Shown piece by piece: positions 29,161 to 38,220 of a stretch of 64,000 nucleotides of DNA (position 1 is the first letter of the stretch; each line of letters begins with the position of its first letter). Under the pieces are notes generated by a model. The model worked only from the letters and a program-made list of their open reading frames with translations. It was not told the origin of the DNA and ran no database searches. This DNA comes from Halomonas sp. HL-93. Its GTDB lineage: Bacteria > Pseudomonadota > Gammaproteobacteria > Pseudomonadales > Halomonadaceae. The stretch lies in assembly GCF_900086985.1 (NCBI RefSeq), contig NZ_LT593974.1:2914001-2978000 (forward strand), written 5' to 3'. The position numbers and the translations under genes are program-made.

Positions 29161-30651
29161 ATGCAATCTTCACTAAAACGGCCTCATCGCCTTGCAAGAG
29201 CAACGCTGGCCCCGCGTGCTTTCGCTTTTTGCCATACCTTCGGTCTCACCGTATGGATTGCCGTGGTAGAAGGAAGCGGTTGGATGCTTATTTTGCCGGG
29301 TCTATTGCTGCTGCTATGGCCTGGTTTGGCATATCTCCACACGGCAAGTGTTCAAAACTCGAAACGCGCCGAGTTCAGAAACCTACTCTTCGACAGCCTC
29401 CTGTTTGGCACCTGGTGCAGCGTGCTGGACTTTTACGTACTGGCGACCATCACTATTGGGCTTGCCTGCTTAATGAACAACATGATGGTAGGTGGGCCTC
29501 GCCGGGTGGTACTGTCCTTTGCCTTATTCGCTAGTGCTGCTATGGGTTGGAGCGCCTTGACGGGGTTCCATTTTCGCCCCTATGTGAGCATGAACCTTGA
29601 TATCTACCAAGGGGCTGGCGCAGTGGTTTATTTTCTGACGATCGGTCGCGTGATGTACAGCCAGAACCGCCAGATTGGGCGCAATATTGGCGACATCAAG
29701 TTTCAGAACCGCGCCTTTCATTGCCTGCTTGAGCTGGGAGTAATCGCCAATCGCGCCAACAATATTCACACGCTTCTGGATGATTCATTAAATCACCTGC
29801 ATGCCAATTTCCCCGAGTATGGCTTTGCCGTTTTTCTACAGGAGCAGCAACGCCCTGAAGTAACACGCTACACCGCTGTAGCGGGTCTTAGCCTACACGA
29901 TGAGCGCCACCTCAGCAGTCTATTGACCAGCCTACCTGAGCAAGATGGAAACACCATCAAGCTACGCGAAAAAAGTGAAGGTGAGCAGCTGTACGCCACC
30001 TCCATGGGTGGCCGGCTAAGTCTATACGAAGGTTGGCTGGTCGTGCGGGCGCCAAAGCTAGATGCCGCTCTGGAGCAAATGTTGACCCTATTCGTTGACC
30101 AATTAGCAGCGGCCACCGAAAACAAGCTCCTGCATCTGGCGTTGAAGGAAACGGCGGAACGCGACGGGCTAACCGGCCTTTACAATCGAGGCTTCTTCGA
30201 ATCGACACTTCAACTGAGTATTCAAGGCAAAACGCAGACGCCGAGCCTGGACTTTGCCTTGCTAATGATGGATGTCGACGGACTTAAGGAAGTGAATGAC
30301 CGCCATGGGCATGTTGCGGGCGATCAGCTCATCACCTCGGTTGCTGAGCGCTTGCAAACTCACTGCCGATCTGGCGATATTCTAGCGCGCTACGGCGGCG
30401 ACGAGTTCGTCGTCTTGTTTCCTTTTGCAGACCTGTCGGCAGCTAAGCGCCTAGTCGACTTGATCAGGACACACCTTGAAGGTCAACAATGCAGTATTAC
30501 CACCGCGACTGGCGAACGTAAAAAGCTAGCGCTTCATTTGAGTTTAGGCTGCGCCAGCTCCACCGAAGTGGCCGCTCAGGAAGTGTTCACCCTGGCAGAC
30601 GAGCGCATGTACGATGACAAGAGCCAACGCCGTAGGGAAACTGATCTATAA
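29161..30651 (+). CDS. MASE2-GGDEF diguanylate cyclase
   Basis: A 496-residue membrane cyclase. The N-terminal MASE2 domain spans about residues 1-170 with WPGLAYLHTAS, KRAEFRNLLFDSLLFGTW and MNNMMVGGPRRVVLS, as in AdrA-type proteins. A middle region of about 150 residues resembles a GAF fold. The C-terminal GGDEF domain has DGLTGLYNRGFFES, MMDVDGLKEVNDRHGHVAGD, YGGDEF and LSLGCASS. The inhibitory RxxD (RSGD) is five residues before GGDEF. The frame also opens at a GTG at 29116; neither start has a good ribosome site, and 29161 is chosen from the usual MASE2 length. Confidence 0.9.
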   Translation: MQSSLKRPHRLARATLAPRAFAFCHTFGLTVWIAVVEGSGWMLILPGLLLLLWPGLAYLHTASVQNSKRAEFRNLLFDSLLFGTWCSVLDFYVLATITIGLACLMNNMMVGGPRRVVLSFALFASAAMGWSALTGFHFRPYVSMNLDIYQGAGAVVYFLTIGRVMYSQNRQIGRNIGDIKFQNRAFHCLLELGVIANRANNIHTLLDDSLNHLHANFPEYGFAVFLQEQQRPEVTRYTAVAGLSLHDERHLSSLLTSLPEQDGNTIKLREKSEGEQLYATSMGGRLSLYEGWLVVRAPKLDAALEQMLTLFVDQLAAATENKLLHLALKETAERDGLTGLYNRGFFESTLQLSIQGKTQTPSLDFALLMMDVDGLKEVNDRHGHVAGDQLITSVAERLQTHCRSGDILARYGGDEFVVLFPFADLSAAKRLVDLIRTHLEGQQCSITTATGERKKLALHLSLGCASSTEVAAQEVFTLADERMYDDKSQRRRETDL

Positions 30652-30703
30652 ACATGCTTGTACAGCTCGATAAAGGCCACCTTGCTCAGCATCAAACATC
30701 GGC

Positions 30704-31459
30704 TCAGCCTAATCGCCATCGCAGCGGGTTTATCTGGCTTAGCACGCCTTCGCTGTCCCAGTCATTCCACCCCGCAAAGGGGATCGGATACTCGGCATCC
30801 AAGCCCACCAAGCGAGACACCCAGGCCTCTTTGCATGCTTCCAGATGCCCAATCATCGCAGCATCATCTTGATAGCGAATGCCGCCGCCCTGAATGCCGT
30901 AGCTTACCTGAGGCGCCAGCACGTTAAAGCCAACGTAGTACAATGATGCGTGCATGGGCCATAGCCAGTGCACCATATTGCCAGCGCGGCCAAAGGGCTG
31001 AAAGGTCGTCTCCGGTGACCCAGTGGTTACCGACAATATGGCGCGCTTGCCGCGATAATAACCTTGATCGTAACGCATCCGACTTGTGTAGCGCCCGCCA
31101 TACACCAATACCCGATCAAACCACCCCTTCAAAATAGCGGGCTGGGCGTGCCACCATAAAGGAAACTGAAAGATCACCAAGTCAGCCCACTCCAGCCGCG
31201 CCAACTCCCGCTGAACATCCTGCGGTAATGCGTTTTGCTGGTAGTGAGCACGCTGTTCATTAAGGGGGTAAAAGTAGTCCGCATCAACGGCTCTATGCTG
31301 ATAAAGCTCGGCGCGCTCCACCGGATCAAACTGCTCAACATAGAGATCATCCACCTCGACTTTATGGCCCCCGTCCTCTAACTGTTTTACCGCCACATCC
31401 ACCAAGCCGCCATTAAACGACTTGCGTTCAGGATGAGCCAAAACGATCAATATATTCAT
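30704..31459 (-). CDS. Flavodoxin-fold NAD(P)H:quinone oxidoreductase
   Basis: A 251-residue FMN/FAD reductase of the NQO/KefF/MdaB type, which reduces quinones by two electrons. Signatures are ILIVLAHPERKSFNGGL at the N-terminus, WADLVIFQFPLWWHAQPAILKGWFDRVL split across the active-site loop, and ILSVTTGSPETTF. The start at 31459 has GGGAGG six bases upstream. A decayed LysR gene lies divergently next to it, which may once have been its regulator. Confidence 0.9.
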   Translation of the reverse strand: MNILIVLAHPERKSFNGGLVDVAVKQLEDGGHKVEVDDLYVEQFDPVERAELYQHRAVDADYFYPLNEQRAHYQQNALPQDVQRELARLEWADLVIFQFPLWWHAQPAILKGWFDRVLVYGGRYTSRMRYDQGYYRGKRAILSVTTGSPETTFQPFGRAGNMVHWLWPMHASLYYVGFNVLAPQVSYGIQGGGIRYQDDAAMIGHLEACKEAWVSRLVGLDAEYPIPFAGWNDWDSEGVLSQINPLRWRLG

Positions 31460-31568
31460 ACTGCGCCTCCCCTGTTGATTGGTTCGACGACAGACTAACC
31501 TGTTCATTTACGCACAAACATTGGCAATCTATGAAAGCCATGCTTGCATATATGAACAGTAGATAAGA

Positions 31569-31712
31569 TGGGATGATATACAAATTGTGCTAGCGATTGC
31601 CGAGGTGGGTTTGCTATTCAGCGCCACCAGAGCGCTGCATATCAGCCATGCGACTGTCTTTAGATGTTTAAACGAGATGGAGCGATGGCTGGGGGTGACG
31701 CTTTTAAATAGT
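31569..31712 (+). pseudogene. LysR regulator remnant (HTH domain only, start lost)
   Basis: The frame reads WDDIQIVLAIAEVGLLFSA, TRALHISHATVFRCLNEME and RWLGVTLLNS. This is the N-terminal helix-turn-helix of a LysR protein of the W-D-D-L-Q-x-F-L-A-V-A-E type. An in-frame TAG stands two codons before the Trp and no start codon precedes it. After residue 48 the homology ends and the frame runs antisense into the marR gene. It is therefore a broken gene of about 48 codons. Confidence 0.7.
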
Positions 31713-31741
31713 GGCTGGCTTGCCAGCTACGTCGCACCTCA

Positions 31742-32227
31742 CTACTGCTCCAGGCCCGCCAGGAACTGCCTAAGCAAATCATCAAGTTGCTCCCGCTGCT
31801 CTTTACTCAGACCACTTACCAACTGCGTCTGGGTTTTCACGTGGGCAGCCACGGCTTCCTCGATTAACGCGAATCCACGTTGGGAAAGAGAAATCAGAAA
31901 ACCACGCCCATCATCGGGATTTTTGACCCGTTCAATCAACCCCGCCTTTTCTAGTTGATTGATACGGTGAGTCATAGTGCCCGAGGTCACCATGGTGGAT
32001 GCCATCAAGTTACCCGGCGATAGCGCATAGGGTTCTCCCTCTCTACGCAGGGTGGCCAGAACGTCAAAGCTGCTGTCCGTGAGGCCGTATTCCGCCCAGG
32101 TCTTCTCCATTGAGCGCATTAAGGTGTGGTTCAGCCGTTTGACCCGCCCGATGGTGCCCATCGGCGCAACGTCAAGGTCGGGCCTCTCCTGCTGCCACTG
32201 TTTGAGAATATTGGCTACATGATCCAT
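31742..32227 (-). CDS. MarR family transcriptional regulator
   Basis: A 161-residue winged-helix regulator with the family pattern: LTDSSFDVLATLRREGEPYAL, SPGNLMASTMVTSGTMTHRINQLEKAGLI split over the recognition helix, and the wing NPDDGRGFLISLSQRG. It is divergent from a DMT-type efflux pump gene with an 84-base gap holding two palindromes, so autorepression and control of the pump are likely. Confidence 0.93.
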   Translation of the reverse strand: MDHVANILKQWQQERPDLDVAPMGTIGRVKRLNHTLMRSMEKTWAEYGLTDSSFDVLATLRREGEPYALSPGNLMASTMVTSGTMTHRINQLEKAGLIERVKNPDDGRGFLISLSQRGFALIEEAVAAHVKTQTQLVSGLSKEQREQLDDLLRQFLAGLEQ

Positions 32228-32251
32228 AGCACTATTTTGCGCCTAATTAGT

Positions 32252-32292
32252 TTGACGTCAAGATTAATCGCGCATATCTTGATGTCAAGATA
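32252..32292. promoter_or_regulatory. Paired palindromic operators between marR and the DMT transporter
   Basis: Two related inverted repeats stand here: TTGACGTCAA at 32252-32261, and TATCTTGA-TG-TCAAGATA at 32275-32292 (8-base arms, 2-base spacer). Both contain TTGA-N2-TCAA, and their centres are about 27 bases apart, roughly 2.5 helix turns. This is the size and form of MarR dimer sites, placed in the divergent promoter region. Confidence 0.7.
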
Positions 32293-32310
32293 CCTTCAGA
32301 AACGGTACGA

Positions 32311-33279
32311 ATGAGAACTTCGCCAATGACGTTATCAAGCACTGCCCGCACAACGTACTCACGCAAAAGAGCCTGGCTTGCCCCACTGGTGTACCTACTA
32401 GCCGGTGGCGCCTTGCTGGGTCTATCGACTAATTTGGCGAAACTTGCCGGTGATATTCAGCTATCAGCGCTCGCTTTTCTGTTCTGGTCGATTTCAGGGG
32501 CGGCGCTTATTTTGTTGGCTATCTCGGCCTTGCGCCACAATCTACCGCCAGTTAACGGTCGCACCATTGAGTATTACGCTGTTTCCGGGCTGCTTGGCGT
32601 CGCGGGTGCCAACCTACTGTTTTTCTCAGCCGTTCCCCATGTGGGAGCTGGGTTCGTTGCATTAATCATTACCCTGCCACCGCTCCTCACCTACGTTGGC
32701 GCACTAGCGTTAAAAATGGAGCGGTTTCAGGTATTGCGTGCAACGGGGGTAATATCAGCCCTGGCAGGAGCTGTCACCCTAGCCTTCCATAAGCTTTCCG
32801 CGCCGGATGCCAATTATCTCTGGATTTTCCTTGCCTTAATCGGCCCCGTTCTGCTGGCCATCGGTAATCTTTACAGAACCTTGCGCTGGCCAGAAGGCGT
32901 CTCCAGCGATGCGCTGGCGCCAGGCATGCTCATCGCCGCTGCCGTTATTCTACTCAGCGTGGGCTTCCTGCCGGGCTTCTCTTTGAGCGTTCCGGCAGAC
33001 CACTACCTGCCGTTCTTGTTGATTGGCCTTCAAGCGGTGGTCTTCGCTGGCCAGTTTTTACTGCTCTTCCTGCTACAGAAAAGCGGCGGCCCGGTGTTTC
33101 TCAGCCTACTGGGTTCCGTCGGCGCAGTGGTAGGCGTTCCTGTCGCCATACTGTTGCAAGGAGAAGCCGCTCCCGAGGGCTTACTACTTGGCACCCTGTT
33201 AATTGGTGCCGGTATTACCCTGCTCAATATTGGCAAAGCCAAACCGTTTTCCAGGAAACCAATCAAAGCGATGGAGTAA
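32311..33279 (+). CDS. EamA/DMT-superfamily transporter
   Basis: A 322-residue membrane protein with ten predicted helices in two EamA repeats (ALLGLSTNLAKLAGDIQ, SGLLGVAGANLLFFSAVPHVGAGFVALI; second repeat LLLFLLQKSGGPVFLSLLGSVGAV). Such proteins export metabolites, amino acids or drugs. The divergent marR and palindromic operators suggest it is induced by a ligand. An in-frame ATG at 32326 is an alternative start. Confidence 0.87.
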   Translation: MRTSPMTLSSTARTTYSRKRAWLAPLVYLLAGGALLGLSTNLAKLAGDIQLSALAFLFWSISGAALILLAISALRHNLPPVNGRTIEYYAVSGLLGVAGANLLFFSAVPHVGAGFVALIITLPPLLTYVGALALKMERFQVLRATGVISALAGAVTLAFHKLSAPDANYLWIFLALIGPVLLAIGNLYRTLRWPEGVSSDALAPGMLIAAAVILLSVGFLPGFSLSVPADHYLPFLLIGLQAVVFAGQFLLLFLLQKSGGPVFLSLLGSVGAVVGVPVAILLQGEAAPEGLLLGTLLIGAGITLLNIGKAKPFSRKPIKAME

Positions 33280-33367
33280 AGCCCGTGGCATTTAACGCAA
33301 CTAGCCGAGTTAGCAAAAGCAGTATTGGCCTACTAATGGGCTAGCGTAAAGGAGCTCTATAGCAGCA

Positions 33368-33814
33368 TTAATCGGTGTCATTTTTATCACTAAAAATGCG
33401 CCGCTCCATATAGTGAGTTCCGCCTTCGGTTTTACGAACGCGAAAACCCATACGCTCATATAGCGCTGTTGCAGGGTTGATACAAAACACACGTAGCCGA
33501 AGCAAGTGAATGCCGGCATGCTGGGCGATTTCCTCTGCGTAGCGGATTGCCGCTGTACCTAAGCCATGCCGCTGCCACTTATGATCAATTTGTAGCTCAC
33601 GAATATAGCAGGCATTTTCATCGTGGTTGATGCATAGCAGCCCCACTCGTGACGCGTTTATGACCAACTCGTAGCTGTCTAACTCACCCCACTGTTTATC
33701 AAACAAAGCTGTATCCCAGCGCATATCCAGTTGCTTGTAGTAGGCTGACATATTTTGAATAATGATATTTTCCGCGAACGCCTTGTCGTTAGTGGGCCGA
33801 ATGATAGGCGTCAT
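33368..33814 (-). CDS. GNAT family N-acetyltransferase
   Basis: A 148-residue acetyltransferase. It has IRELQIDHKWQRHGLGTAAIRYAEE (motif A, Q-R-x-G-x-G/A) and FCINPATALYERMGFRVRKTEGGTHYME, the conserved motif B ending. ATG 33814 has AGGAAT seven bases upstream. It follows the DUF523 gene on the same strand with a 22-base gap. The substrate is unknown. Confidence 0.88.
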   Translation of the reverse strand: MTPIIRPTNDKAFAENIIIQNMSAYYKQLDMRWDTALFDKQWGELDSYELVINASRVGLLCINHDENACYIRELQIDHKWQRHGLGTAAIRYAEEIAQHAGIHLLRLRVFCINPATALYERMGFRVRKTEGGTHYMERRIFSDKNDTD

Positions 33815-33836
33815 ATTTCGATTCCTAGTGCCGCTT

Positions 33837-34328
33837 TCACGAGCCTGTAGCAAGAAGTACGTTGTTGGCTCGGGCTATTTCATACTGATTAAATACTTGC
33901 ACACCATGTTCGCGGAGCAGTGCGGCTGTCACTCCCATACCGGGTACTTTTTCACCAGAGAAACTGCCGTCATAAATAGTGGAGCTTCCACATGAAGGAC
34001 TGAACTCAGCAAGCACTGCGATATTGATATCAAATTTATGACACAGATCCAAAGCGATAGAGGCACCCGCTAAAAAATCATTGGTTACCTTGGCTCCGCC
34101 TTTTTCGATAACATCGACCTCTCCATTTAATACGCTCTCACCGCTGCCATTGAAAATCTCTGCGGGTAGTCTGGGAATGCTCATCCCTGCCTCAACTTCA
34201 GGGCAGACAGAAACAATTCGACCTTCCGAACGCCACCGCTCAACGATCTGATCGACCACAGTAAGGGCGCCACCATCATAGCGAACCTTTTTACCCAAGA
34301 GGCAGGCGCTGATTAATACTTTTCTCAA
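33837..34328 (-). CDS. DUF523 family protein
   Basis: A 163-residue DUF523 protein, showing KVLISACLLGKKVRYDGG at the N-terminus, VSVCPEVEAGMSIPR, and SPSCGSSTIYDGSFSG, with four conserved cysteines suited to binding a metal or Fe-S cluster. No ATG lies where the family begins. TTG at 34328 (L-R-K-V-L-I-S-A) is the likely start, or translation begins about 39 codons earlier at 34445, which would add a basic extension foreign to the family. The function is unknown. Confidence 0.75.
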   Translation of the reverse strand: MRKVLISACLLGKKVRYDGGALTVVDQIVERWRSEGRIVSVCPEVEAGMSIPRLPAEIFNGSGESVLNGEVDVIEKGGAKVTNDFLAGASIALDLCHKFDINIAVLAEFSPSCGSSTIYDGSFSGEKVPGMGVTAALLREHGVQVFNQYEIARANNVLLATGS

Positions 34329-34468
34329 ATCACCAATATCCAAACGGTGGTAAAACCAAGACTTAGACTTCAACTGAAACGATCTGGGTAGGAGAGATCG
34401 TCTTGTCAGCCATTTAACTTTAGCGGCTTTCGGAAATACACTCAATTAAACCCCACTTAGCACTACAG

Positions 34469-34630
34469 CTAATCTTTATTTACCGCAATAATTTGGCTTG
34501 CAACGTCAGCATGCATCGGTGCGGGCTCACAGCCGATACGCTGGATGTACTTTGCAAAGGCCAACTGCGCGCAGGACTGAATATCTGTCAAATCGGTTGC
34601 GAGTGCTGGGTGGATATCGACTGAAGCCAT
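34469..34630 (-). pseudogene. GNAT acetyltransferase 5' remnant
   Basis: A 53-codon frame reads VDIHPALATDLTDIQSCAQ, LAFAKYIQRIGCEPAPMHA, then DVASQI and stops soon after. The pattern A-F/Y-A-K-Y-I-x-R-I-G-x-E-P-A-P-M is the usual N-terminal helix of a GNAT subfamily whose members are about 150-170 residues. The acetyl-CoA-binding half is absent, and no continuation is found in other frames before parE. It is a truncated gene. Confidence 0.6.
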
Positions 34631-34685
34631 ACTTAAAAGACCCGATGACAATTAATGGTGATGGCGGAATTAAAGCGTCTCACCG

Positions 34686-34979
34686 TCATAGTTCAAAGAT
34701 ATGTTTCAGCGGCTCCATCTGCTGATGGAGTATCCTAATAATGAAAATATCTTGCTCGCGTTGCCGGTAAAAAATGACATGTCGTTGGTGATCATGGCGG
34801 CGTATCCCATCGGCGATTTCTGGGCACTCATAACCCATTAGCGGAGAACCAGACAGAAGACGAAAGGCGCTCTCAAGGTTATCAGTGTAAGCATCGGCTT
34901 GAAGTGCGCCGAAGTTAAGCAAGGTATATTCGTAGATGGAGGCAAAATCTTCTGCCGCAAGGTTGGACAGCTTATACAT
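34686..34979 (-). CDS. parE: ParE/RelE-superfamily toxin
   Basis: A 97-residue toxin of the ParE type. It shows YKLSNLAAEDFASIYEYTLLNFG at the N-terminus, PLMGYECPEIADGIRRHDHQRHVIFY in the middle, and the C-terminal IIRILHQQMEP that is characteristic of ParE. ParE toxins inhibit DNA gyrase. Its start overlaps the end of the antitoxin gene by eight bases. Confidence 0.9.
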   Translation of the reverse strand: MYKLSNLAAEDFASIYEYTLLNFGALQADAYTDNLESAFRLLSGSPLMGYECPEIADGIRRHDHQRHVIFYRQREQDIFIIRILHQQMEPLKHIFEL

Positions 34980-35226
34980 CGTGTTTCTGTTTTATCTGGG
35001 CGGCTATATCGTGCAAAGACAAATCGCTCTCCCCGCTCCGTTCACCGGCTTCAACAGCACTTCTCAACGCGGCCGTTTGGTTTTCCTGGCGTTCAAGCAG
35101 CCTCAAGGCTGAACGCACGACTTCACTGGTTGAACCGTAACGACCAGACGCAATCAATTTCCCAACAAAGTCGTCTAGTGGTGCACCGATAGTAACGCTC
35201 GTTGTTCTGGATGATGATCTGGGCAT
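34972..35226 (-). CDS. parD: ParD-family ribbon-helix-helix antitoxin
   Basis: An 84-residue antitoxin. The N-terminal ribbon-helix-helix DNA-binding part reads TTSVTIGAPLDDFVGKLIASGRYGSTSEVVRSALRLLE, split over the two helices. The acidic C-terminal tail would wrap the toxin. AAGG stands nine bases before the ATG, inside the operator repeat, so binding of ParD(E) would block its own expression. Confidence 0.9.
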   Translation of the reverse strand: MPRSSSRTTSVTIGAPLDDFVGKLIASGRYGSTSEVVRSALRLLERQENQTAALRSAVEAGERSGESDLSLHDIAAQIKQKHDV

Positions 35227-35236
35227 GATCTGAACC

Positions 35237-35257
35237 TTGTGTTAATAGTTAACACAA
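35237..35257. promoter_or_regulatory. parDE operator, perfect inverted repeat
   Basis: TTGTGTTAA-TAG-TTAACACAA is a perfect repeat with 9-base arms and a 3-base spacer, 10 bases upstream of parD. Its position over the ribosome site of parD is typical for antitoxin self-repression. Confidence 0.75.
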
Positions 35258-35347
35258 AGCATAGCATCCTTGGTTACTCCTGCAAGGGGCCACGACCTGG
35301 ATACGGCAAGCCTACGGCTTCTCATTATAACCAACTTGAGGGAGCCC

Positions 35348-36715
35348 CTACCCCAACTGAAACGGATAAACAGACCCGATCTTTAACAGCTGGGTGAGTT
35401 CATCCAGTGCTGTCAGCGACTCTTCTGCGAGCTGTGGATCTTTGAGGTCGTCCACAGCAAGGCGGTCACGATAGTGGCGCTCCACCCATGCGGTCAGCTC
35501 ATCATAAAGCGCATCGGTGAGCAGCACACGGCCGGTTAGCGCTGCTCGCTCTGTCTCGGAAAGAACCACGCGCAGTCGCAGGCAGGCGGGGCCGCCGCCG
35601 TTACGCATGCTCTGCTTGACGTCCTTGACGATCACCTCACTGATCGGATTATTACCCGCCAGCAGCGAATCCTGGATGGTGCGCCATACCGCTTCACGCT
35701 CCTGGCATTCGCCGGGCACCACCAGGGTCATGGTGCCATCCGGGTTGGAGAGCAGCTGCGAGTTGAACAGATACGACGCCACGGCGTCTTCCATGCTGAC
35801 TGCCTCAACCGGCACCCGCACGGGAATCAACGGTGTGGCCATTTTGGCGCGTAGCTCGTCCAGGGTGCGTTCTTCGTCCAGGAAGGCCATTTCGTGGTAA
35901 AGCAGCACGGGGCCGTTGCCCACGGCGATGACGTCGTTGTGGAAAACGCCAGCGTCGATGGCATCCGGATGCTGCTGGGCAAACACCGTTTGCGCCTCCG
36001 TCAGCCCATGCTGGCGCGCGACCGCCTGGCTGGCTTCCAGGGTCTGGCGGGCGGGATAGCGCTTGGGTTCGCGCTCGCCGCTACGCACGTCGCCGAACGC
36101 CTGGCGGCCATACACGAACAGATGGACGCCGGGTTCGCCGTGCTCGCCGCATAGGCGGGTATGGTTGGCCGCGCCTTCGTCAGCAAAGGCGGGAGTGGCG
36201 GGCAGTACCGGGTGGTGCGCGAAGTGCTTTTCGTCGCAGAAAATCGCCTGGAGCACGCGGCCGGTGGTTTGCGGTTCTAAATAGCGGTGAAAGCTGGACT
36301 GAAGATTGGCTGGCGTAAAATGCACCCGGCCGTCCGTCGCGTCCAGGCTGGGCGTCATCGTACCCGCGTTAGCCGTCCACATGCTGGACGCCGAGCAGAC
36401 CGCGCGCAGCAGTTGCGGCGCCTCTTTGGCAGCACGGGCCAGCACCTCACGGTTGCTGCCGCTAAAGCCCAGATCACGTAGCGCGCCAATGTCCGGCCGC
36501 TGCTGGGGAGGCAGTACGCCCTGGGCGTAGCCTGCGTCCATCAGCGACTTCATTTTTAAAAGCCCCTGAAGCGCGCCTTCCTTGGGATTGGACACCAGGC
36601 CGCCGTGGCTCATCGAGGCCACGTTACCCACGGCCAGGCCCGAATAGTTATGGGTCGGGCCGACCAGACCGTCGAAATTGACTTCCTGGACGTTGCGGAT
36701 GGCCGCCGTGTTCAT
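35348..36715 (-). CDS. astB: N-succinylarginine dihydrolase
   Basis: A 455-residue enzyme (E. coli AstB is 447) that converts N2-succinylarginine to N2-succinylornithine, two ammonia and CO2, step two of the AST pathway. Diagnostic segments are [41 protein letters not shown] and [13 protein letters not shown], which carries the catalytic Cys. The start at 36715 overlaps the astD stop in ATGA form; the frame upstream of it is antisense-like and not used. Fourth step genes lie upstream in the same operon. It is the last gene here, without astE after it. Confidence 0.95.
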   Translation of the reverse strand: MNTAAIRNVQEVNFDGLVGPTHNYSGLAVGNVASMSHGGLVSNPKEGALQGLLKMKSLMDAGYAQGVLPPQQRPDIGALRDLGFSGSNREVLARAAKEAPQLLRAVCSASSMWTANAGTMTPSLDATDGRVHFTPANLQSSFHRYLEPQTTGRVLQAIFCDEKHFAHHPVLPATPAFADEGAANHTRLCGEHGEPGVHLFVYGRQAFGDVRSGEREPKRYPARQTLEASQAVARQHGLTEAQTVFAQQHPDAIDAGVFHNDVIAVGNGPVLLYHEMAFLDEERTLDELRAKMATPLIPVRVPVEAVSMEDAVASYLFNSQLLSNPDGTMTLVVPGECQEREAVWRTIQDSLLAGNNPISEVIVKDVKQSMRNGGGPACLRLRVVLSETERAALTGRVLLTDALYDELTAWVERHYRDRLAVDDLKDPQLAEESLTALDELTQLLKIGSVYPFQLG

Positions 36716-38184
36716 AGGTTGACCCCCGGTGGCAGAGTGTCGGGCATTTCCAGGCTGTCGGCTTCCATGGAGGCCACCGGGTAGGCGCAGTAATCCGCCG
36801 CGTAGTAGGCGCTGGGGCGATGGTTGCCACTGTCGCCCACGCCGCCGAAGGGCGCATCGCCGGACGCGCCGGTGGTCTGGCGGTTCCAGTTGACGATCCC
36901 GGCGCGAATGCGCAGCAGGAAGTCGTCCCAATCGGCCTGCTCGCCACCGATCAGCCCGGCGGAAAGCCCGTAGCGGGTGTCGTTGGCAAGCCGTAGCGCT
37001 TCGTCCCAATCGCCGTAGCGGTGGATCTTGAGCAGCGGGCCAAAGTGCTCCTCGTCGGGCACGTCCAGTCCCGTCACGTCGATCAGCGCGGGGCTCAGCA
37101 GGCTGGTATTGTCTTGCAGGCGCCGCATGCGATTGATCACCGTGCCACCCATGGTTTCCAATGCCTCCTGTGCCTTGAGCAGCCCATCCGCCGCCGCCAC
37201 GCTGACCAGCCCGCCATAGAAAGGCGCGGGGGCTTCCTCGAACTGACCGGCCACGTGCAGCTTGGCAATGGCGTCGGACAGCGCGTCGATCAAACGATCG
37301 CCGACCTCGCCCTGGGGCACCATCAAACGCCGTGCGCAGGTGCAGCGCTGGCCGCCGGAGAGAAAGGCCGACTGCAGAATGGCCAACACCGCGGCGCGCT
37401 CGTCATCGACATCTTTGACCACCAACGGGTTGTTGCCGCCCAGCTCCAGCGCCAGAATTTTGTCCAACTGCCCGGCAAACTGCTGGTGGAGCATGCCGCC
37501 CACCTTGGCGCTGCCGGTAAACAGCAGACCATCGATATCCGGATTACCCGCCAGCGCCTGCCCCACCGCGACGCCGCCCTGCACAAGGTTGATCACCCCG
37601 GCAGGCAGCCCGGCTTCGAGCCAGCACTGCAGGGTTAGATCGGCAGTCAGCGGCGTCTGGTCACTGGGTTTGAAGACCACGGTGTTCCCCGCCAGCAGTG
37701 CCGGCACCATGTGGCCGTTGGGCAGGTGGCCGGGGAAGTTGTAGGGGCCAAACACCGCCATCACGCCGTGGGGACGGTGACGCAGCACGGCCTTTGCACT
37801 GCCTACCTCTTTTTCGCGCTCGCCGGTGCGCTCGTGATAGGCCTTCAAGGAAAGCGCCACTTTACCGATCATCGCCCCCGCTTCGGTGCGTGCTTCCCAG
37901 AGCGGCTTGCCGGTCTCGGAGGCAATCGCCACGGCCAGATCTTCGCGGCGGGCGGTCAGCACCTCGACAAACCGCTCGACCAGCGCCTGGCGTTCGGCAA
38001 ACGGCGTGCGCGCCCAGCCGGGGAAGGCGCCGCGGGCCGCGTTCACCGCGGCGGCGACCTGCTCGCTCGAAGCCTCGGCGCCCTGCCATAGCAGCGACGC
38101 GGAAACCGGGTCGCGCTTGGTCAGCGTATCGGCTTCGCCCGCTACCCAGGCGCCGTTGATCAGTTGCTGCTGTTGGGCGTGCAT
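36712..38184 (-). CDS. astD: N-succinylglutamate 5-semialdehyde dehydrogenase
   Basis: A 490-residue aldehyde dehydrogenase (normal AstD length) that oxidises succinylglutamate semialdehyde to succinylglutamate with NAD+. It has [24 protein letters not shown], split across the NAD site, [11 protein letters not shown], the Glu in [10 protein letters not shown] and the nucleophile in [13 protein letters not shown] 38184 has AGGAG seven bases upstream. It lies 36 bases after the second succinyltransferase gene and overlaps astB by four. Confidence 0.95.
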   Translation of the reverse strand: MHAQQQQLINGAWVAGEADTLTKRDPVSASLLWQGAEASSEQVAAAVNAARGAFPGWARTPFAERQALVERFVEVLTARREDLAVAIASETGKPLWEARTEAGAMIGKVALSLKAYHERTGEREKEVGSAKAVLRHRPHGVMAVFGPYNFPGHLPNGHMVPALLAGNTVVFKPSDQTPLTADLTLQCWLEAGLPAGVINLVQGGVAVGQALAGNPDIDGLLFTGSAKVGGMLHQQFAGQLDKILALELGGNNPLVVKDVDDERAAVLAILQSAFLSGGQRCTCARRLMVPQGEVGDRLIDALSDAIAKLHVAGQFEEAPAPFYGGLVSVAAADGLLKAQEALETMGGTVINRMRRLQDNTSLLSPALIDVTGLDVPDEEHFGPLLKIHRYGDWDEALRLANDTRYGLSAGLIGGEQADWDDFLLRIRAGIVNWNRQTTGASGDAPFGGVGDSGNHRPSAYYAADYCAYPVASMEADSLEMPDTLPPGVNL

Positions 38185-38220
38185 GGTTGTCTCCTGGACA
38201 TTACCGAACAAATGCGGTGC

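Noticed and set aside
28832..29203. A 123-residue minus-strand frame between GST and the MASE2-GGDEF gene
   Set aside because: No domain pattern, no ribosome site, and it would overlap the start of the cyclase gene.
36716..37009. Upstream extension of astB by 98 codons
   Set aside because: It runs in a wrong frame through the 3' part of astD; the ATG at 36715 with the ATGA overlap is the family start.
37021..38159. Several open frames of 120-205 residues antisense to astD
   Set aside because: Shadow frames caused by high GC at third positions of astD; no ribosome sites or motifs.
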